A program made the position numbers and the translations under genes. From a virus: a stretch of DNA of 24,072 bases. A model generated the notes under the pieces. That model made no database searches. It was given only the letters and a program-made list of their open reading frames with translations, and was not told where the DNA came from. Below are positions 13,325-19,282 of the stretch, piece after piece. Numbering within the stretch: the stretch's first letter is position 1; every line of letters starts with the position of its first letter. The DNA is taken from the IMG/VR virus record IMGVR_UViG_3300030099_006345, positions 1-24,072 of that record. One strand, written 5' to 3'.

Positions 13325-13588
13325 TTATTGGAAGTACCCTCTATTAGTTAGTTCTTTCTTCATTATAGCTTTTCTCTTATAATCATTTGATCTATTATAC
13401 ATTGAGAATAATTGATTGTCGCTAACGTCTGTATAAGGGGTTATCTCGATATAGGTGTAGTCCTGTACTAGGTCACCATATAATCTTTCTATCTGAAGGT
13501 CGATAGATCGGGATAAGTCTAGGTACACTTCCACATCCATACATTGATTTTCAAAGAATAAGGTTACTTTACATCGTGTTGTCTTCAT
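13325..13588 (-). CDS. Hypothetical beta/alpha protein, 87 residues
   Basis: MKTTRCKVTLFFENQCMDVE then YLDLSRSIDLQIERLYGDLV and TYIEITPYTD. The first half reads as beta-beta-alpha-beta, a ferredoxin-like arrangement; the second half is polar and basic (YNRSNDYKRKAIMKKELT). GGAG precedes the ATG. Single-gene operon whose stop lies just before the dyad of module 4. Function unknown. Confidence 0.7.
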   Translation of the reverse strand: MKTTRCKVTLFFENQCMDVEVYLDLSRSIDLQIERLYGDLVQDYTYIEITPYTDVSDNQLFSMYNRSNDYKRKAIMKKELTNRGYFQ

Positions 13589-13619
13589 TGTTGACTCCGT
13601 TTCGTTGGGTGATGTTTAT

Positions 13620-13672
13620 ATCTTATCACGGTTGAACAATTATGCAAACTGAAAAACGGTCAAATTCTGTCC
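13620..13672 (-). promoter_or_regulatory. Operator-promoter module 5
   Basis: Dyad GGTCA-AATTC-TGTCC at 13658-13672, -35 TTGCAT at 13642-13647, weaker -10 TAAGAT at 13620-13625, 16-base spacer, leader ATAAACATCACC. Long class (33 bp). Drives 13325-13588. Confidence 0.8.
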
Positions 13673-13764
13673 GAATTGGTTGTATTTTTCCTTTTCGTCA
13701 AGACTTTTTGAGCTTTCCCAAACCGTCCTACAAGCTCTAAATCGATGGGTTTATATACTTTGCT
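13660..13764 (-). pseudogene. Possible 3-prime remnant of a lost gene
   Basis: An open frame without a usable start (preceded by TAG at 13765) encodes SKVYKPIDLELVGRFGKAQK then VLTKRKNTTNSDRI and stops with TGA inside the module 5 dyad, as intact genes do at other modules. The composition looks like a real basic C-terminus. Alternatively it is non-coding spacer. Confidence 0.3.
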
Positions 13765-13798
13765 CTAGGTGCTACGGAAAACTGCGTCAAGACTTTTT
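13696..13798 (-). repeat. 14-bp direct repeat, two copies
   Basis: CGTCAAGACTTTTT (plus-strand reading) occurs at 13696-13709 and 13785-13798, 89 bp apart start to start. The second copy covers the stop codon of 13787-14032 and the first lies in the putative gene remnant, so a duplication or deletion between copies may have shaped this spacer. Confidence 0.6.
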
Positions 13799-14032
13799 AG
13801 AACGTGGCGTACAATACCCATTTTCAATCAATCCTCTTGCTGTTCTGCCGTAAAATCCTTGTAATGTCCATACCTCTCCTGTGTCTATGAGGTACTGATA
13901 CGCTTGTATGTATGCTTGCTCGTATGTAAGCCCTTGTGGTATCGGTGAAAATCCCTCGATAACTCCACAAGCTTGGAATAAAGACGTTATATTGCTAAAA
14001 TTAAATTTATTTTGATTTTTTTTATCATTCAT
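13787..14032 (-). CDS. Hypothetical protein, 81 residues
   Basis: The start at 14032 (MNDKKNQNKFNFSNITSLFQ) is chosen because GGAG lies six bases upstream; the frame is open 29 codons further but that extension is Cys/Val-rich and has no ribosome site. The body contains GLTYEQAYIQAYQYLIDTGE and WTLQGFYGRTARGLIENGY, the latter helical with an aromatic pattern typical of small phage regulators. No module-type promoter precedes it. The 180-base gap upstream holds only a weak TATAAT (14198-14203, poor -35), so read-through from the operon above is likely. Confidence 0.6.
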   Translation of the reverse strand: MNDKKNQNKFNFSNITSLFQACGVIEGFSPIPQGLTYEQAYIQAYQYLIDTGEVWTLQGFYGRTARGLIENGYCTPRSKKS

Positions 14033-14211
14033 GGGTCGCTCCGTGATGTAGGTACTATTTAGGTGATATGCACTTGGTACGTAAACACACGCACAAACGC
14101 ACTTGTGACTTGCTTGCACACCACACGCATACAGGCACTAGAATACGATTTAATCGGAATTAAGATAGCCCATAGGGGTAGAGGTGCAGTACGGTGGATT
14201 ATAGGGGTTAT
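14033..14211. other. Intergenic spacer with GT/CA-alternating tract
   Basis: About 180 bases without a supported gene. Positions 14070-14132 are rich in CA/CG alternation (ACACACGCACAAACGCAC and CACACCACACGCATAC), unlike the rest of the window, and there is no GGWCA dyad. A TATAAT on the minus strand at 14198-14203 lacks a convincing -35 box. Confidence 0.5.
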
Positions 14212-14706
14212 TTAGCCTTTTAGAAGGGAGGGGAATATTACTGCTCTACCTATATCTATATCAGGATATATAAGTCTATGAGATTGTTTATTCCATTGGG
14301 TCAACATCCAAGGCTCCTTTATCCGTAGGTCTTTAGGATATGGGTGATTACCTACCTCACACCAATATAGATAAGGATAATAATTTTTTAATTGCTCTCC
14401 AAAGGTTAGCAACCAGTTTGCCATGTTGGCTCGCTCCCACAGGTAACCGATCCTCTCCCCATTATCTATGGTAGCTATCGGGATATACACCATATAGTTA
14501 TTCTTCTTAAACAAAGGACTTGAGTCATCTAAATACTGTTGCTCATTATAAAACCTTTTTATATAATATAATGTATTGTCTCTGCGAATGTAGTACTTCT
14601 GACCAGTGTAGCATGTCTGATACCACCTGTTATGTAACTTGGAATTCATCATGTCTTCTATCTCTGTTGTTGCTCTCTTTTCCTCCTTGGTGCTTATTGT
14701 ATACAT
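14212..14706 (-). CDS. Hypothetical aromatic-rich protein, 164 residues
   Basis: Starts MYTISTKEEKRATTEIEDMM with AGGAGG five bases before the ATG, inside the 3-prime end of the upstream gene. The protein is very rich in Tyr and Trp (YYIRRDNTLYYIKRFYNEQQ, then NYYPYLYWCEVGNHPYP) and beta-strand-like. No catalytic motif is recognised. It is the last gene of the four-gene operon that starts at module 6. The aromatic content resembles that of 17343-17732, but no alignment can be claimed. Confidence 0.7.
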   Translation of the reverse strand: MYTISTKEEKRATTEIEDMMNSKLHNRWYQTCYTGQKYYIRRDNTLYYIKRFYNEQQYLDDSSPLFKKNNYMVYIPIATIDNGERIGYLWERANMANWLLTFGEQLKNYYPYLYWCEVGNHPYPKDLRIKEPWMLTQWNKQSHRLIYPDIDIGRAVIFPSLLKG

Positions 14707-15113
14707 TTGTTCCTCCTATCCCTCATTGTTATGCTATTTCCATCTGTGAAGTGTATCTTATATTTTTTTATGTCCTCTCCAGTTATTGACTTGACCACGC
14801 CTATCATTCCGTTGATCTCAATTAAATCGCCCACGGATGGGGGGTTGAGCATGTAGGGGAGAGGTTCATTGTCCATGAAAAACTCCCATATCGGGTTTCT
14901 TGACTGACTGTGGGTTTTAATAATGTCCACAACTACGTTCCCAATAATTTTGTGAACTTTTTGTATCATATTTAAATCTTTCTTCTTCACCAGACGCTTG
15001 GACACCAAGGTATTCCACCAGTCAATTATCTCCATGCATAGGTCTAAGTCTGAAAGGTTGACTCTTTTTTTATAGTCCTCTGCTATCTCTATTTGTGTTT
15101 GTGAATCTATCAT
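14694..15113 (-). CDS. Two-domain protein: helical domain fused to a GDLI barrel
   Basis: 139 residues from the ATG at 15113, which overlaps the upstream TGA (ATGA) and follows GGAG; a longer in-frame start at 15155 lies inside the previous gene. Residues 1-75 (MIDSQTQIEIAEDYKKRVN to HKIIGNVVVDIIK) match the free-standing 65-residue protein at 21603-21800 in order and pattern (WWNTLV against FWNEQM, VHKIIG against IHKILG). Residues about 93-139 (PPSVGDLIEINGMIGVVKSI, then IHFTDGNSITMRDRR) are a copy of the GDLV small-barrel domain. The fusion shows that the barrel acts as a module. Confidence 0.7.
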   Translation of the reverse strand: MIDSQTQIEIAEDYKKRVNLSDLDLCMEIIDWWNTLVSKRLVKKKDLNMIQKVHKIIGNVVVDIIKTHSQSRNPIWEFFMDNEPLPYMLNPPSVGDLIEINGMIGVVKSITGEDIKKYKIHFTDGNSITMRDRRNKCIQ

Positions 15114-15301
15114 TGTTCTGTCTCCAAGGGATAAATGAAATGTTTTGTTGCCCACTTTCTCTTTCCAGTTGCTATAACCGTTAGGTAATATCTTGTTGGG
15201 CTATAGTCAGTGTTTATTCCTCTTATAACTGCCAACTCTAACTTGGGCTTCACAGTTGGGTTATAATTTATATCTAAGTTTACAATGTCTCCAACTTTCA
15301 T
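15110..15301 (-). CDS. GDLV-family small barrel protein
   Basis: 63 residues, MKVGDIVNLDINYNPTVKPK then LELAVIRGINTDYSPTRYYL and KHFIYPLETEQ. It has the family start M-x-V-G-D-[LI]-V and three to four alternating strands, as expected for an SH3-like barrel. GGGAG precedes the ATG. The C-terminal codons TTG GAG (Leu-Glu) provide the ribosome site of the next gene. Second gene in the module 6 operon. Confidence 0.7.
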   Translation of the reverse strand: MKVGDIVNLDINYNPTVKPKLELAVIRGINTDYSPTRYYLTVIATGKRKWATKHFIYPLETEQ

Positions 15302-15304
15302 AGT

Positions 15305-15496
15305 TTACTCCCACGTTTCGATTATATCTAAGTCAAGTACCCAACAATTTTGAAGGTAAAACAATTTGTTTTCATTCACAAAGGAGTATTCCGTATTCTC
15401 TTTATCATAGATAAGAAACATTATGTCCTCAAAGGTTCTGTTGTAAGCCCAAGTTCTTGCGTAATCTAAAGTCTTAAAAGTTATTGATTGTTGCAT
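15305..15496 (-). CDS. Hypothetical protein, 63 residues
   Basis: MQQSITFKTLDYARTWAYNR then TFEDIMFLIYDKENTEYSFV and a hydrophobic end LQNCWVLDLDIIETW. Mixed alpha/beta, aromatic-rich, single Cys. GAGAGG precedes the ATG and module 6 lies about 30 bases upstream. No family recognised; it is the lead gene of an operon that otherwise carries barrel proteins. Confidence 0.65.
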   Translation of the reverse strand: MQQSITFKTLDYARTWAYNRTFEDIMFLIYDKENTEYSFVNENKLFYLQNCWVLDLDIIETWE

Positions 15497-15527
15497 TTTG
15501 CACCTCTCTGTTGTTGGTTATGTTTAT

Positions 15528-15580
15528 ATTATAATCTGTTCTCGGATAATTGCAAACTACAAAACGGTCATTTTTTGTCC
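15528..15580 (-). promoter_or_regulatory. Operator-promoter module 6, dyad overlaps upstream stop codon
   Basis: Dyad GGTCA-TTTTT-TGTCC at 15566-15580, -35 TTGCAA at 15550-15555, -10 TATAAT at 15528-15533, 16-base spacer, leader ATAAACATAACC. Long class (33 bp). The TGA stop of 15568-15777 is within the dyad. Drives 15496 down to 14212. Confidence 0.9.
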
Positions 15581-15777
15581 GAATGGACTTTCATCAACAT
15601 GCCCTCGTTGCATTGGACTCTGTTGCCATTGTGGATGTTTTGCACCCTGATAAAGCCCTTGAATTGTCCTTTTTCTCTTGGTTCTACACCTATCACAAGC
15701 CAAATCTCGTTGTTATGTCTCCAGTCTGCATACGAGTGTTGCTTGATATAAACCAAATCTCCTATTTTTATTTTCAT
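15568..15777 (-). CDS. GDLV-family small barrel protein, operator-terminated
   Basis: 69 residues, MKIKIGDLVYIKQHSYADWR then NNEIWLVIGVEPREKGQFKG and FIRVQNIHNGNRVQ. It ends HSDKK with the TGA stop inside the module 6 dyad; the family member at 16382-16576 ends in the same SDKK at its own dyad, so these two cassettes share a 3-prime junction with the module. It is closest to 16382-16576 (IKIGDLV, W-L-V-I-G, N-V/I-x-x-G-x-R, M-L-M/K). The ATG overlaps the upstream stop (ATGA). Confidence 0.75.
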   Translation of the reverse strand: MKIKIGDLVYIKQHSYADWRHNNEIWLVIGVEPREKGQFKGFIRVQNIHNGNRVQCNEGMLMKVHSDKK

Positions 15778-15980
15778 ACTCCCCCCAGTGTCTCGATATA
15801 ATGAGATGAAAATTTAAACCTATTGATTGCCGTGCCGTATGGATTATCCTTTACGAACGTAACCCAACAAATAACTGATCCATCATAGTGTTTTATTGGC
15901 TCTATCTCTGTTATTATTGCTAAGGCACGAGAATTTGCCCCAACTCCTGTGTAAACTTTCACTAAATCACCTACTTTCAT
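15774..15980 (-). CDS. GDLV-family small barrel protein
   Basis: 68 residues, MKVGDLVKVYTGVGANSRAL then AIITEIEPIKHYDGSVICWV and TFVKDNPYGTAINRF. The strand order and spacing follow the family: G-D-L-V strand, a loop, A-I-I-T-E strand, W-V-x-F-V strand. The C-terminus ETLGGV replaces L-E-V but its codons (GGGGGAGT) still supply a ribosome site for the next ATG. It overlaps both neighbours by four bases. Confidence 0.75.
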   Translation of the reverse strand: MKVGDLVKVYTGVGANSRALAIITEIEPIKHYDGSVICWVTFVKDNPYGTAINRFKFSSHYIETLGGV

Positions 15981-16135
15981 AATACCTCCAAATCTTTTGC
16001 TCTATGACGGTATCTCGTACCATCTGTCCATTGAACCTCGATGAAGTCGTTTATACTTTCCCAAGAATGAACAGATACAATTACCCCGACCTTTTTCTTA
16101 TTTATCCATAGTGCTACCAAGTCACCTACCTCCAT
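15977..16135 (-). CDS. GDLV-family small barrel protein, 52 residues
   Basis: MEVGDLVALWINKKKVGVIV then SVHSWESINDFIEVQWTDGT and RHRAKDLEVL. This is the shortest and most canonical member: G-D-L-V strand, V-G-V-I-V strand, F-I-E-V-Q-W strand, D-G-T turn, D-L-E-V end. The F-x-x-V-x-W-x-D-G pattern is what one expects of an SH3-like barrel. Its TGA overlaps the next start (ATGA), and GGAGG at its start comes from the end of 16137-16310. Confidence 0.75.
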   Translation of the reverse strand: MEVGDLVALWINKKKVGVIVSVHSWESINDFIEVQWTDGTRYRHRAKDLEVL

Positions 16136-16136
16136 A

Positions 16137-16310
16137 CTACCTCCGATCCTGTGGGTCTGAAATATTTATTTGATAAGTGAAGCCTTCTTTGGCTTTTGGT
16201 TGATCTTTGCAGAAGCTATCGAAAGACAACAACTTCTCAAGTTCATCAAACAACCAGTATCTTGTTAGCTTGTTTGTTTGGTTGTATTCTTCTAAAATAT
16301 AAATTCTCAT
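16137..16310 (-). CDS. Hypothetical small protein, lead gene of barrel operon
   Basis: 57 residues from the ATG at 16310, which follows GGAG by six bases; the in-frame ATG four codons earlier contains that ribosome site and is rejected. The same start arrangement (ATGGAGTT-AAA/C-ATG) is used by 23000-23821. The protein (MRIYILEEYNQTNKLTRYWL then FDELEKLLSFDSFCKDQPKA) looks like a strand followed by helices. Its last codons CGG AGG TAG form the ribosome site of the next gene. No family recognised. Confidence 0.65.
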   Translation of the reverse strand: MRIYILEEYNQTNKLTRYWLFDELEKLLSFDSFCKDQPKAKEGFTYQINISDPQDRR

Positions 16311-16341
16311 TTTAAACTCCATTGCTGTTGGTTATGTTTAT

Positions 16342-16394
16342 ATTATAACCTTTACTCACAATAATGCAAACAATAAGTCGGTCATTTTTTGTCC
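16342..16394 (-). promoter_or_regulatory. Operator-promoter module 7, dyad overlaps upstream stop codon
   Basis: Dyad GGTCA-TTTTT-TGTCC at 16380-16394, identical to module 6; -35 TTGCAT at 16364-16369, -10 TATAAT at 16342-16347, 16-base spacer, leader ATAAACATAACC. Long class (33 bp). Contains the TGA of 16382-16576. Drives 16310 down to 15568. Confidence 0.9.
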
Positions 16395-16576
16395 GATTTG
16401 AAATGTTTTAGCATATTCATGTCGTATTGGCATCTTTCTCCAGTATAGACATTTTGTATACTTATATAATCATTGAAGATATTCCAACCGATTACGAGCC
16501 ACAGGTCAATTGTATTATGTCTCATTGACTTTACACGATCTTTAATCTGTACTAAATCACCTATTTTTATTTGCAT
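16382..16576 (-). CDS. GDLV-family small barrel protein, operator-terminated
   Basis: 64 residues from the ATG at 16576, which lies four bases after GGAGG. An ATG ten codons earlier is in frame but would include that ribosome site. MQIKIGDLVQIKDRVKSMRH then LWLVIGWNIFNDYISIQNVY and TGERCQYDMNMLKHF. Ends SDKK with TGA in the dyad. Closest relative is 15568-15777. It overlaps the upstream gene by ten bases. Confidence 0.75.
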   Translation of the reverse strand: MQIKIGDLVQIKDRVKSMRHNTIDLWLVIGWNIFNDYISIQNVYTGERCQYDMNMLKHFKSDKK

Positions 16577-16752
16577 ATCACCTCCAAGTACTTGATATAA
16601 ATCCATTGCTTCATGCCATTGTGTTTTGTTATATTCATGACTCTTACGGCTTGATGGGGTTTGTTTGGATATTTTGGAAGTTCTATCACAACGAATAGAC
16701 CTTCTTTTTTGGCTGATAGCCTGTTGTATCTCACTAAATCACCTATCTCCAT
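16567..16752 (-). CDS. GDLV-family small barrel protein
   Basis: 61 residues, MEIGDLVRYNRLSAKKEGLF then VVIELPKYPNKPHQAVRVMN and KQWIYIKYLEVICK. It has the family strands (G-L-F-V-V-I-E, A-V-R-V-M-N, W-I-Y-I-K-Y) and the LEVICK terminus whose codons hold GGAGGT for the following gene. The same LEVICK end occurs in the partial gene at the right edge of the window, the strongest hint of recent shared ancestry between these two cassettes. Confidence 0.75.
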   Translation of the reverse strand: MEIGDLVRYNRLSAKKEGLFVVIELPKYPNKPHQAVRVMNITKHNGMKQWIYIKYLEVICK

Positions 16753-16918
16753 GTATCACCTCAATAAATTTATAATGATGGGCTACTGTGCTGTTTAAAC
16801 ATAACCAGTGAATTCTCCAAGTATCTTTGTTTATTTTCCCTATCACAATCCCCAAGCCCTTTATGACTCCTTTTACATGCCTTCCTCTTTTATGCTTTAC
16901 CAAGTCACCTATCTGCAT
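16739..16918 (-). CDS. GDLV-family small barrel protein
   Basis: 59 residues, MQIGDLVKHKRGRHVKGVIK then GLGIVIGKINKDTWRIHWLC and HHYKFIEVIHGDR. Basic loop between the first two strands; W-R-I-H-W-L strand in the middle; F-I-E-V-I near the end. It overlaps its neighbours by 14 bases, so the last codons encode both HGDR and the start and GD region of the next copy. It is too short for many gene finders but the frame, start and ribosome site (GGAGGTGTTGA-ATG) all agree. Confidence 0.7.
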   Translation of the reverse strand: MQIGDLVKHKRGRHVKGVIKGLGIVIGKINKDTWRIHWLCLNSTVAHHYKFIEVIHGDR

Positions 16919-17048
16919 TCAACACCTCCAAGTGGTCTTTGGGTATAGTCCAACGATTATTCACAATAACATAATTATCATTACGAACTTCCGTTATGAC
17001 CCACATTTCTCCTGTGAATATACCTTTCACTAAATCTCCTACTTGCAT
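16905..17048 (-). CDS. GDLV-family small barrel protein, 47 residues
   Basis: MQVGDLVKGIFTGEMWVITE then VRNDNYVIVNNRWTIPKDHL and EVLNADR. Minimal version of the fold: G-D-L-V, W-V-I-T-E, Y-V-I-V-N-N, W-T-I-P, L-E-V. The ribosome site GGAGGTGCT lies in the last codons of the upstream copy. Ends 14 bases into the next copy. Confidence 0.7.
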   Translation of the reverse strand: MQVGDLVKGIFTGEMWVITEVRNDNYVIVNNRWTIPKDHLEVLNADR

Positions 17049-17197
17049 AGCACCTCCAAATCCCAAGTATAGTACCAGTCCATCGAGTTATCATTATATA
17101 TCACTTGATATAAAGGCTCTCCATTGTCCTCATCTATATCTGTATTACATATAATTCCAATGTAATCACCAGTTTTTACTAAAGTTCCTATTTTCAT
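17039..17197 (-). CDS. GDLV-family small barrel protein, first of array
   Basis: 52 residues, MKIGTLVKTGDYIGIICNTD then IDEDNGEPLYQVIYNDNSMD and WYYTWDLEVLCK. The GD motif reads G-T here. Strands Y-I-G-I-I-C, Y-Q-V-I-Y, W-Y-Y-T-W and the D-L-E-V end match the family. It is acidic, unlike 16739-16918. GGAGAG precedes the ATG and module 8 lies 30 bases upstream, so this is the promoter-proximal copy of a five-gene run. Confidence 0.7.
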   Translation of the reverse strand: MKIGTLVKTGDYIGIICNTDIDEDNGEPLYQVIYNDNSMDWYYTWDLEVLCK

Positions 17198-17225
17198 TTT
17201 GCTCTCCTGTTTTGCTGTTATTTAT

Positions 17226-17278
17226 ATTATAACTCATATCGAAGTCTATGCAAATTGAAAAACGGACAGTTTTTGTCC
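17226..17278 (-). promoter_or_regulatory. Operator-promoter module 8
   Basis: Dyad GGACA-GTTTT-TGTCC at 17264-17278 (perfect arms), -35 TTGCAT at 17248-17253, -10 TATAAT at 17226-17231, 16-base spacer, leader ATAAATAACA as at the plus-strand 10444 promoter. Long class (33 bp). Drives five GDLV genes from 17197 to 16382. Confidence 0.9.
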
Positions 17279-17286
17279 AACAACCA

Positions 17287-17319
17287 TAAAGGCTCGTATT
17301 TGACGTTTAAGAGCCTTTA
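17287..17319 (-). terminator. Stem-loop after the 17.3-18.0 kb operon
   Basis: Arms TAAAGGCTC and GAGCCTTTA (9 bp, perfect; 17311-17319 and 17287-17295) enclose a 15-base loop about 25 bases past the stop of 17343-17732. No T-tract follows, so it may protect the transcript end or pause polymerase rather than terminate intrinsically. Confidence 0.45.
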
Positions 17320-17342
17320 CAATTGTTTATAGGGTTGATACA

Positions 17343-17732
17343 CTACAAGTTCTCAAAGAACACGCTATCGCCTTGTGAGGTGGTTGGAACTAGTATGTAT
17401 TGGACTGCACCGTTGCACAACAAAGCGTCATTGAGTTGAGATCTATAGCCAAAGTATCTGTTTTTTGCATCTGCTTTGCCAAGTTCTCCATACTTGACAT
17501 TTATTCCTTTTGCCCCATTCCAACTTGAGTTGATCCAGTATAAGGTATCAGATGTTAGACATTTATTACTTCTATTGTAAAGAACTGCATACTCTCTGCC
17601 TTTATGGTTGATATATTCTGCAATTACTGTTCCATTATCGATTATCTTTTGACCATCACAGTGAACTTGTCTATTGTATTTGTAATATTTTTTGTTTTTA
17701 AAGCTTAAGCTTAATTCATAATAATTAGCCAT
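17343..17732 (-). CDS. Hypothetical Tyr-rich protein, 129 residues
   Basis: The start at 17732 (MANYYELSLSFKNKKYYKYN) is eight bases after AGGAG and overlaps the end of the upstream gene by eight bases; a 30-codon in-frame extension is rejected because it lies entirely within that gene and has no ribosome site. The protein is beta-rich with many Tyr and Asn (VIAEYINHKGREYAVLYNRS, YWINSSWNGAKGINVKYGEL). No catalytic motif. Second gene of a two-gene operon ended by a stem-loop. Confidence 0.65.
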   Translation of the reverse strand: MANYYELSLSFKNKKYYKYNRQVHCDGQKIIDNGTVIAEYINHKGREYAVLYNRSNKCLTSDTLYWINSSWNGAKGINVKYGELGKADAKNRYFGYRSQLNDALLCNGAVQYILVPTTSQGDSVFFENL

Positions 17733-18030
17733 TGAAGTACTCCTGTGTTGTTTCTTCCTCATAATCGAGAACAATTTTAATATATCTTTCTGCTTGTCTT
17801 TTGCTAAAGAACATTTGTCCATTCACTATATCGCATGCACCGTCCTTTAAAGCCCTATAGATGGAATAAATCCTTCTTTTTTGGTCATAATCATCTTCTA
17901 CTATGAAGTACCTACCGTAGTATATAGTGGGGTGTACCGTAGTGTGGTTTTGTTCTTGTCTTTCTCTGCTGAAAAAGCTGTAGCCGTTATCACGAGACAA
18001 TTGTATTATTTCTTCTATTGTATCAAACAT
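17725..18030 (-). CDS. Hypothetical protein, 101 residues
   Basis: MFDTIEEIIQLSRDNGYSFF, an N-terminal helix, then a beta-rich middle (TIYYGRYFIVEDDYDQKRRI) and an end with MFFSKRQAERYIKIVLDYEE, in which SKRQAERYI looks like a helix typical of small phage proteins that handle peptides or nucleic acids. AAGGAGG precedes the ATG. Driven by module 9. Not recognised. Confidence 0.65.
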   Translation of the reverse strand: MFDTIEEIIQLSRDNGYSFFSRERQEQNHTTVHPTIYYGRYFIVEDDYDQKRRIYSIYRALKDGACDIVNGQMFFSKRQAERYIKIVLDYEEETTQEYFNG

Positions 18031-18099
18031 AAATCCTCCTTGGATTATACTTGTGTTAGGTTTTTATATGATGTCACACTCTCAATCGGTGATGTATAT

Positions 18100-18142
18100 A
18101 TTATAACCGATTGAGTAGAGAACACAAGGACAGAAAATGACC
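18100..18142 (-). promoter_or_regulatory. Operator-promoter module 9 (short spacing class)
   Basis: Dyad GGACA-GAAAA-TGACC at 18128-18142 directly abuts the poor -35 TTGTGT (18122-18127); -10 TATAAT at 18100-18105, 16-base spacer. Dyad 23 bp from the -10 box. Leader ATATACATCACC. The core GAAAA is the same as in module 4, also short class. Drives 17725-18030 and 17343-17732. Confidence 0.8.
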
Positions 18143-18169
18143 GTTCACTTTCTGCCCTCTGCTACAGGC

Positions 18170-19228
18170 TTATTGACCTGCTGTTAATATCTTGACGATA
18201 AAGCTTTGCACAGAACCTTGTGCAGTCTCCAATTGATGTAAATTAGAAACATTGTGAGTAGCTTGATCACCACTTCCCATAGCTTGCCATAAAGTCATAG
18301 CTATCTCTGAGGGAAGTGTTGTGAAATAGTTAGCTAAATTCTGTAATTGATCAGGTGATAGCCTATCATCAAAGCACTTTTTAGCTTTAAACTTTTCAAT
18401 CAAAGAGTTGTGGTCATTGATTTTAAACTTCTCAGTTAGTTCAATCTTGCCGTGGTCAAGAATATCTTCAGGAGTTACAATTTTGCAATAGTTCTTTACA
18501 TAATCATTAAGAGCCATAGCACCCTCAAAGCCTATAAAAGCGTGAGCCAAGTGATACAATGTTGTACCGTGCTTTACCTCACCAACCTTATCAAGAGCAT
18601 TGCTCAATCGTTCCCAAGAACGTCTTGATGGATAAATTTTGTTAGGCTCGTAGGTATCTTTATGCTCAAGATGATTGTGATTGTGATTGATAAAATCCCA
18701 AATCTCGTCTCTGACGTTACCTTCTGCCCAAGATAACCAATCTTCTACGGTAGGCTCGACATCAAATACGGTATAGCGATCTAACTCGGCAGGGTCGAAC
18801 TCATTGACTTGATACTCTGAACCATGCTGTCCACCATTAACACAAGCGAATATGAGCGTGTCGGGGTGTAGGGTATGACCAGCTATTTTTCGAGAGTCAC
18901 ACAATTCAAAGATACCTTGTCTAACTTCAAGGGTTGCTCTGTCAACTTCATCAAGGAATAAAACTACTGGTTTTTCACAGGCAATTGCTAACCACTCAGG
19001 AGCTAACCATTTTGTTACATTGTTATCAACCTTTGGTAGACCAAGAAGATCACCCTCAGTCATCTGTGAAGCACGTCTTTCTACAACGTCTAGCTCACGC
19101 TCTTTTGCGATTTGATAGACAACTGTTGATTTACCGATACCATGTCTACCACGAAGTAGAACAGGGAATTTAGCTTCAAGAACATGGGGAAGGATATTGT
19201 TTATAAGGGTTTTGTAATCAATAGACAT
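18170..19228 (-). CDS. MoxR-type AAA+ ATPase
   Basis: 352 residues. Walker A is GRHGIGKST at 27-35, followed by the MoxR-typical EGDLLGLP at about 58-65, Walker B VVLFLDEVDR at 88-97, a sensor-1 Asn in LIFACVNGG and an Arg in AELDRYTVFDVEPT. The rest is helical lid plus a C-terminal extension. MoxR ATPases work as hexameric chaperones that act with von Willebrand A proteins to insert metals, mature or remodel complexes. The partner is very likely the vWA/HExxH protein at 19902-21164, two genes upstream. Each has its own module promoter, so the pair is co-regulated although not in one operon. AGGAG precedes the ATG. Confidence 0.9.
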   Translation of the reverse strand: MSIDYKTLINNILPHVLEAKFPVLLRGRHGIGKSTVVYQIAKERELDVVERRASQMTEGDLLGLPKVDNNVTKWLAPEWLAIACEKPVVLFLDEVDRATLEVRQGIFELCDSRKIAGHTLHPDTLIFACVNGGQHGSEYQVNEFDPAELDRYTVFDVEPTVEDWLSWAEGNVRDEIWDFINHNHNHLEHKDTYEPNKIYPSRRSWERLSNALDKVGEVKHGTTLYHLAHAFIGFEGAMALNDYVKNYCKIVTPEDILDHGKIELTEKFKINDHNSLIEKFKAKKCFDDRLSPDQLQNLANYFTTLPSEIAMTLWQAMGSGDQATHNVSNLHQLETAQGSVQSFIVKILTAGQ

Positions 19229-19282
19229 ATTAGTCTCCTATTTTGATTGGTTTTTATGTAGGCTGAATTGCCTGATGTATAT

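Larger units (their letters stand above)
15568..17197 (-). repeat. Head-to-tail cassette array of GDLV-family genes
   Basis: Eight GDLV-type genes lie here in one orientation, interrupted by one unrelated ORF (16137-16310) and one promoter module (16342-16394). Junctions repeat the pattern TTGGAGGTG-(2-4 nt)-ATG-(2 codons)-GGTGAYTTRGTA. The conserved C-terminal Leu-Glu-Val of one gene is at the same time the Shine-Dalgarno sequence of the next. Coding divergence between copies is high, so the array is old or fast-evolving. Confidence 0.75.

Noticed and set aside
13787-14119. Longer start for the 13787 gene at 14119
   Set aside because: The extra 29 residues (Cys/Val-rich) come from the CA/CG-alternating spacer and lack a ribosome site, whereas GGAG lies six bases before 14032.
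15110-17197. CRISPR-like array suggested by regularly spaced repeated short motifs
   Set aside because: The repeats are gene starts and ribosome sites in open reading frames with variable spacing of 130-210 bases and no conserved 25-40 bp repeat.
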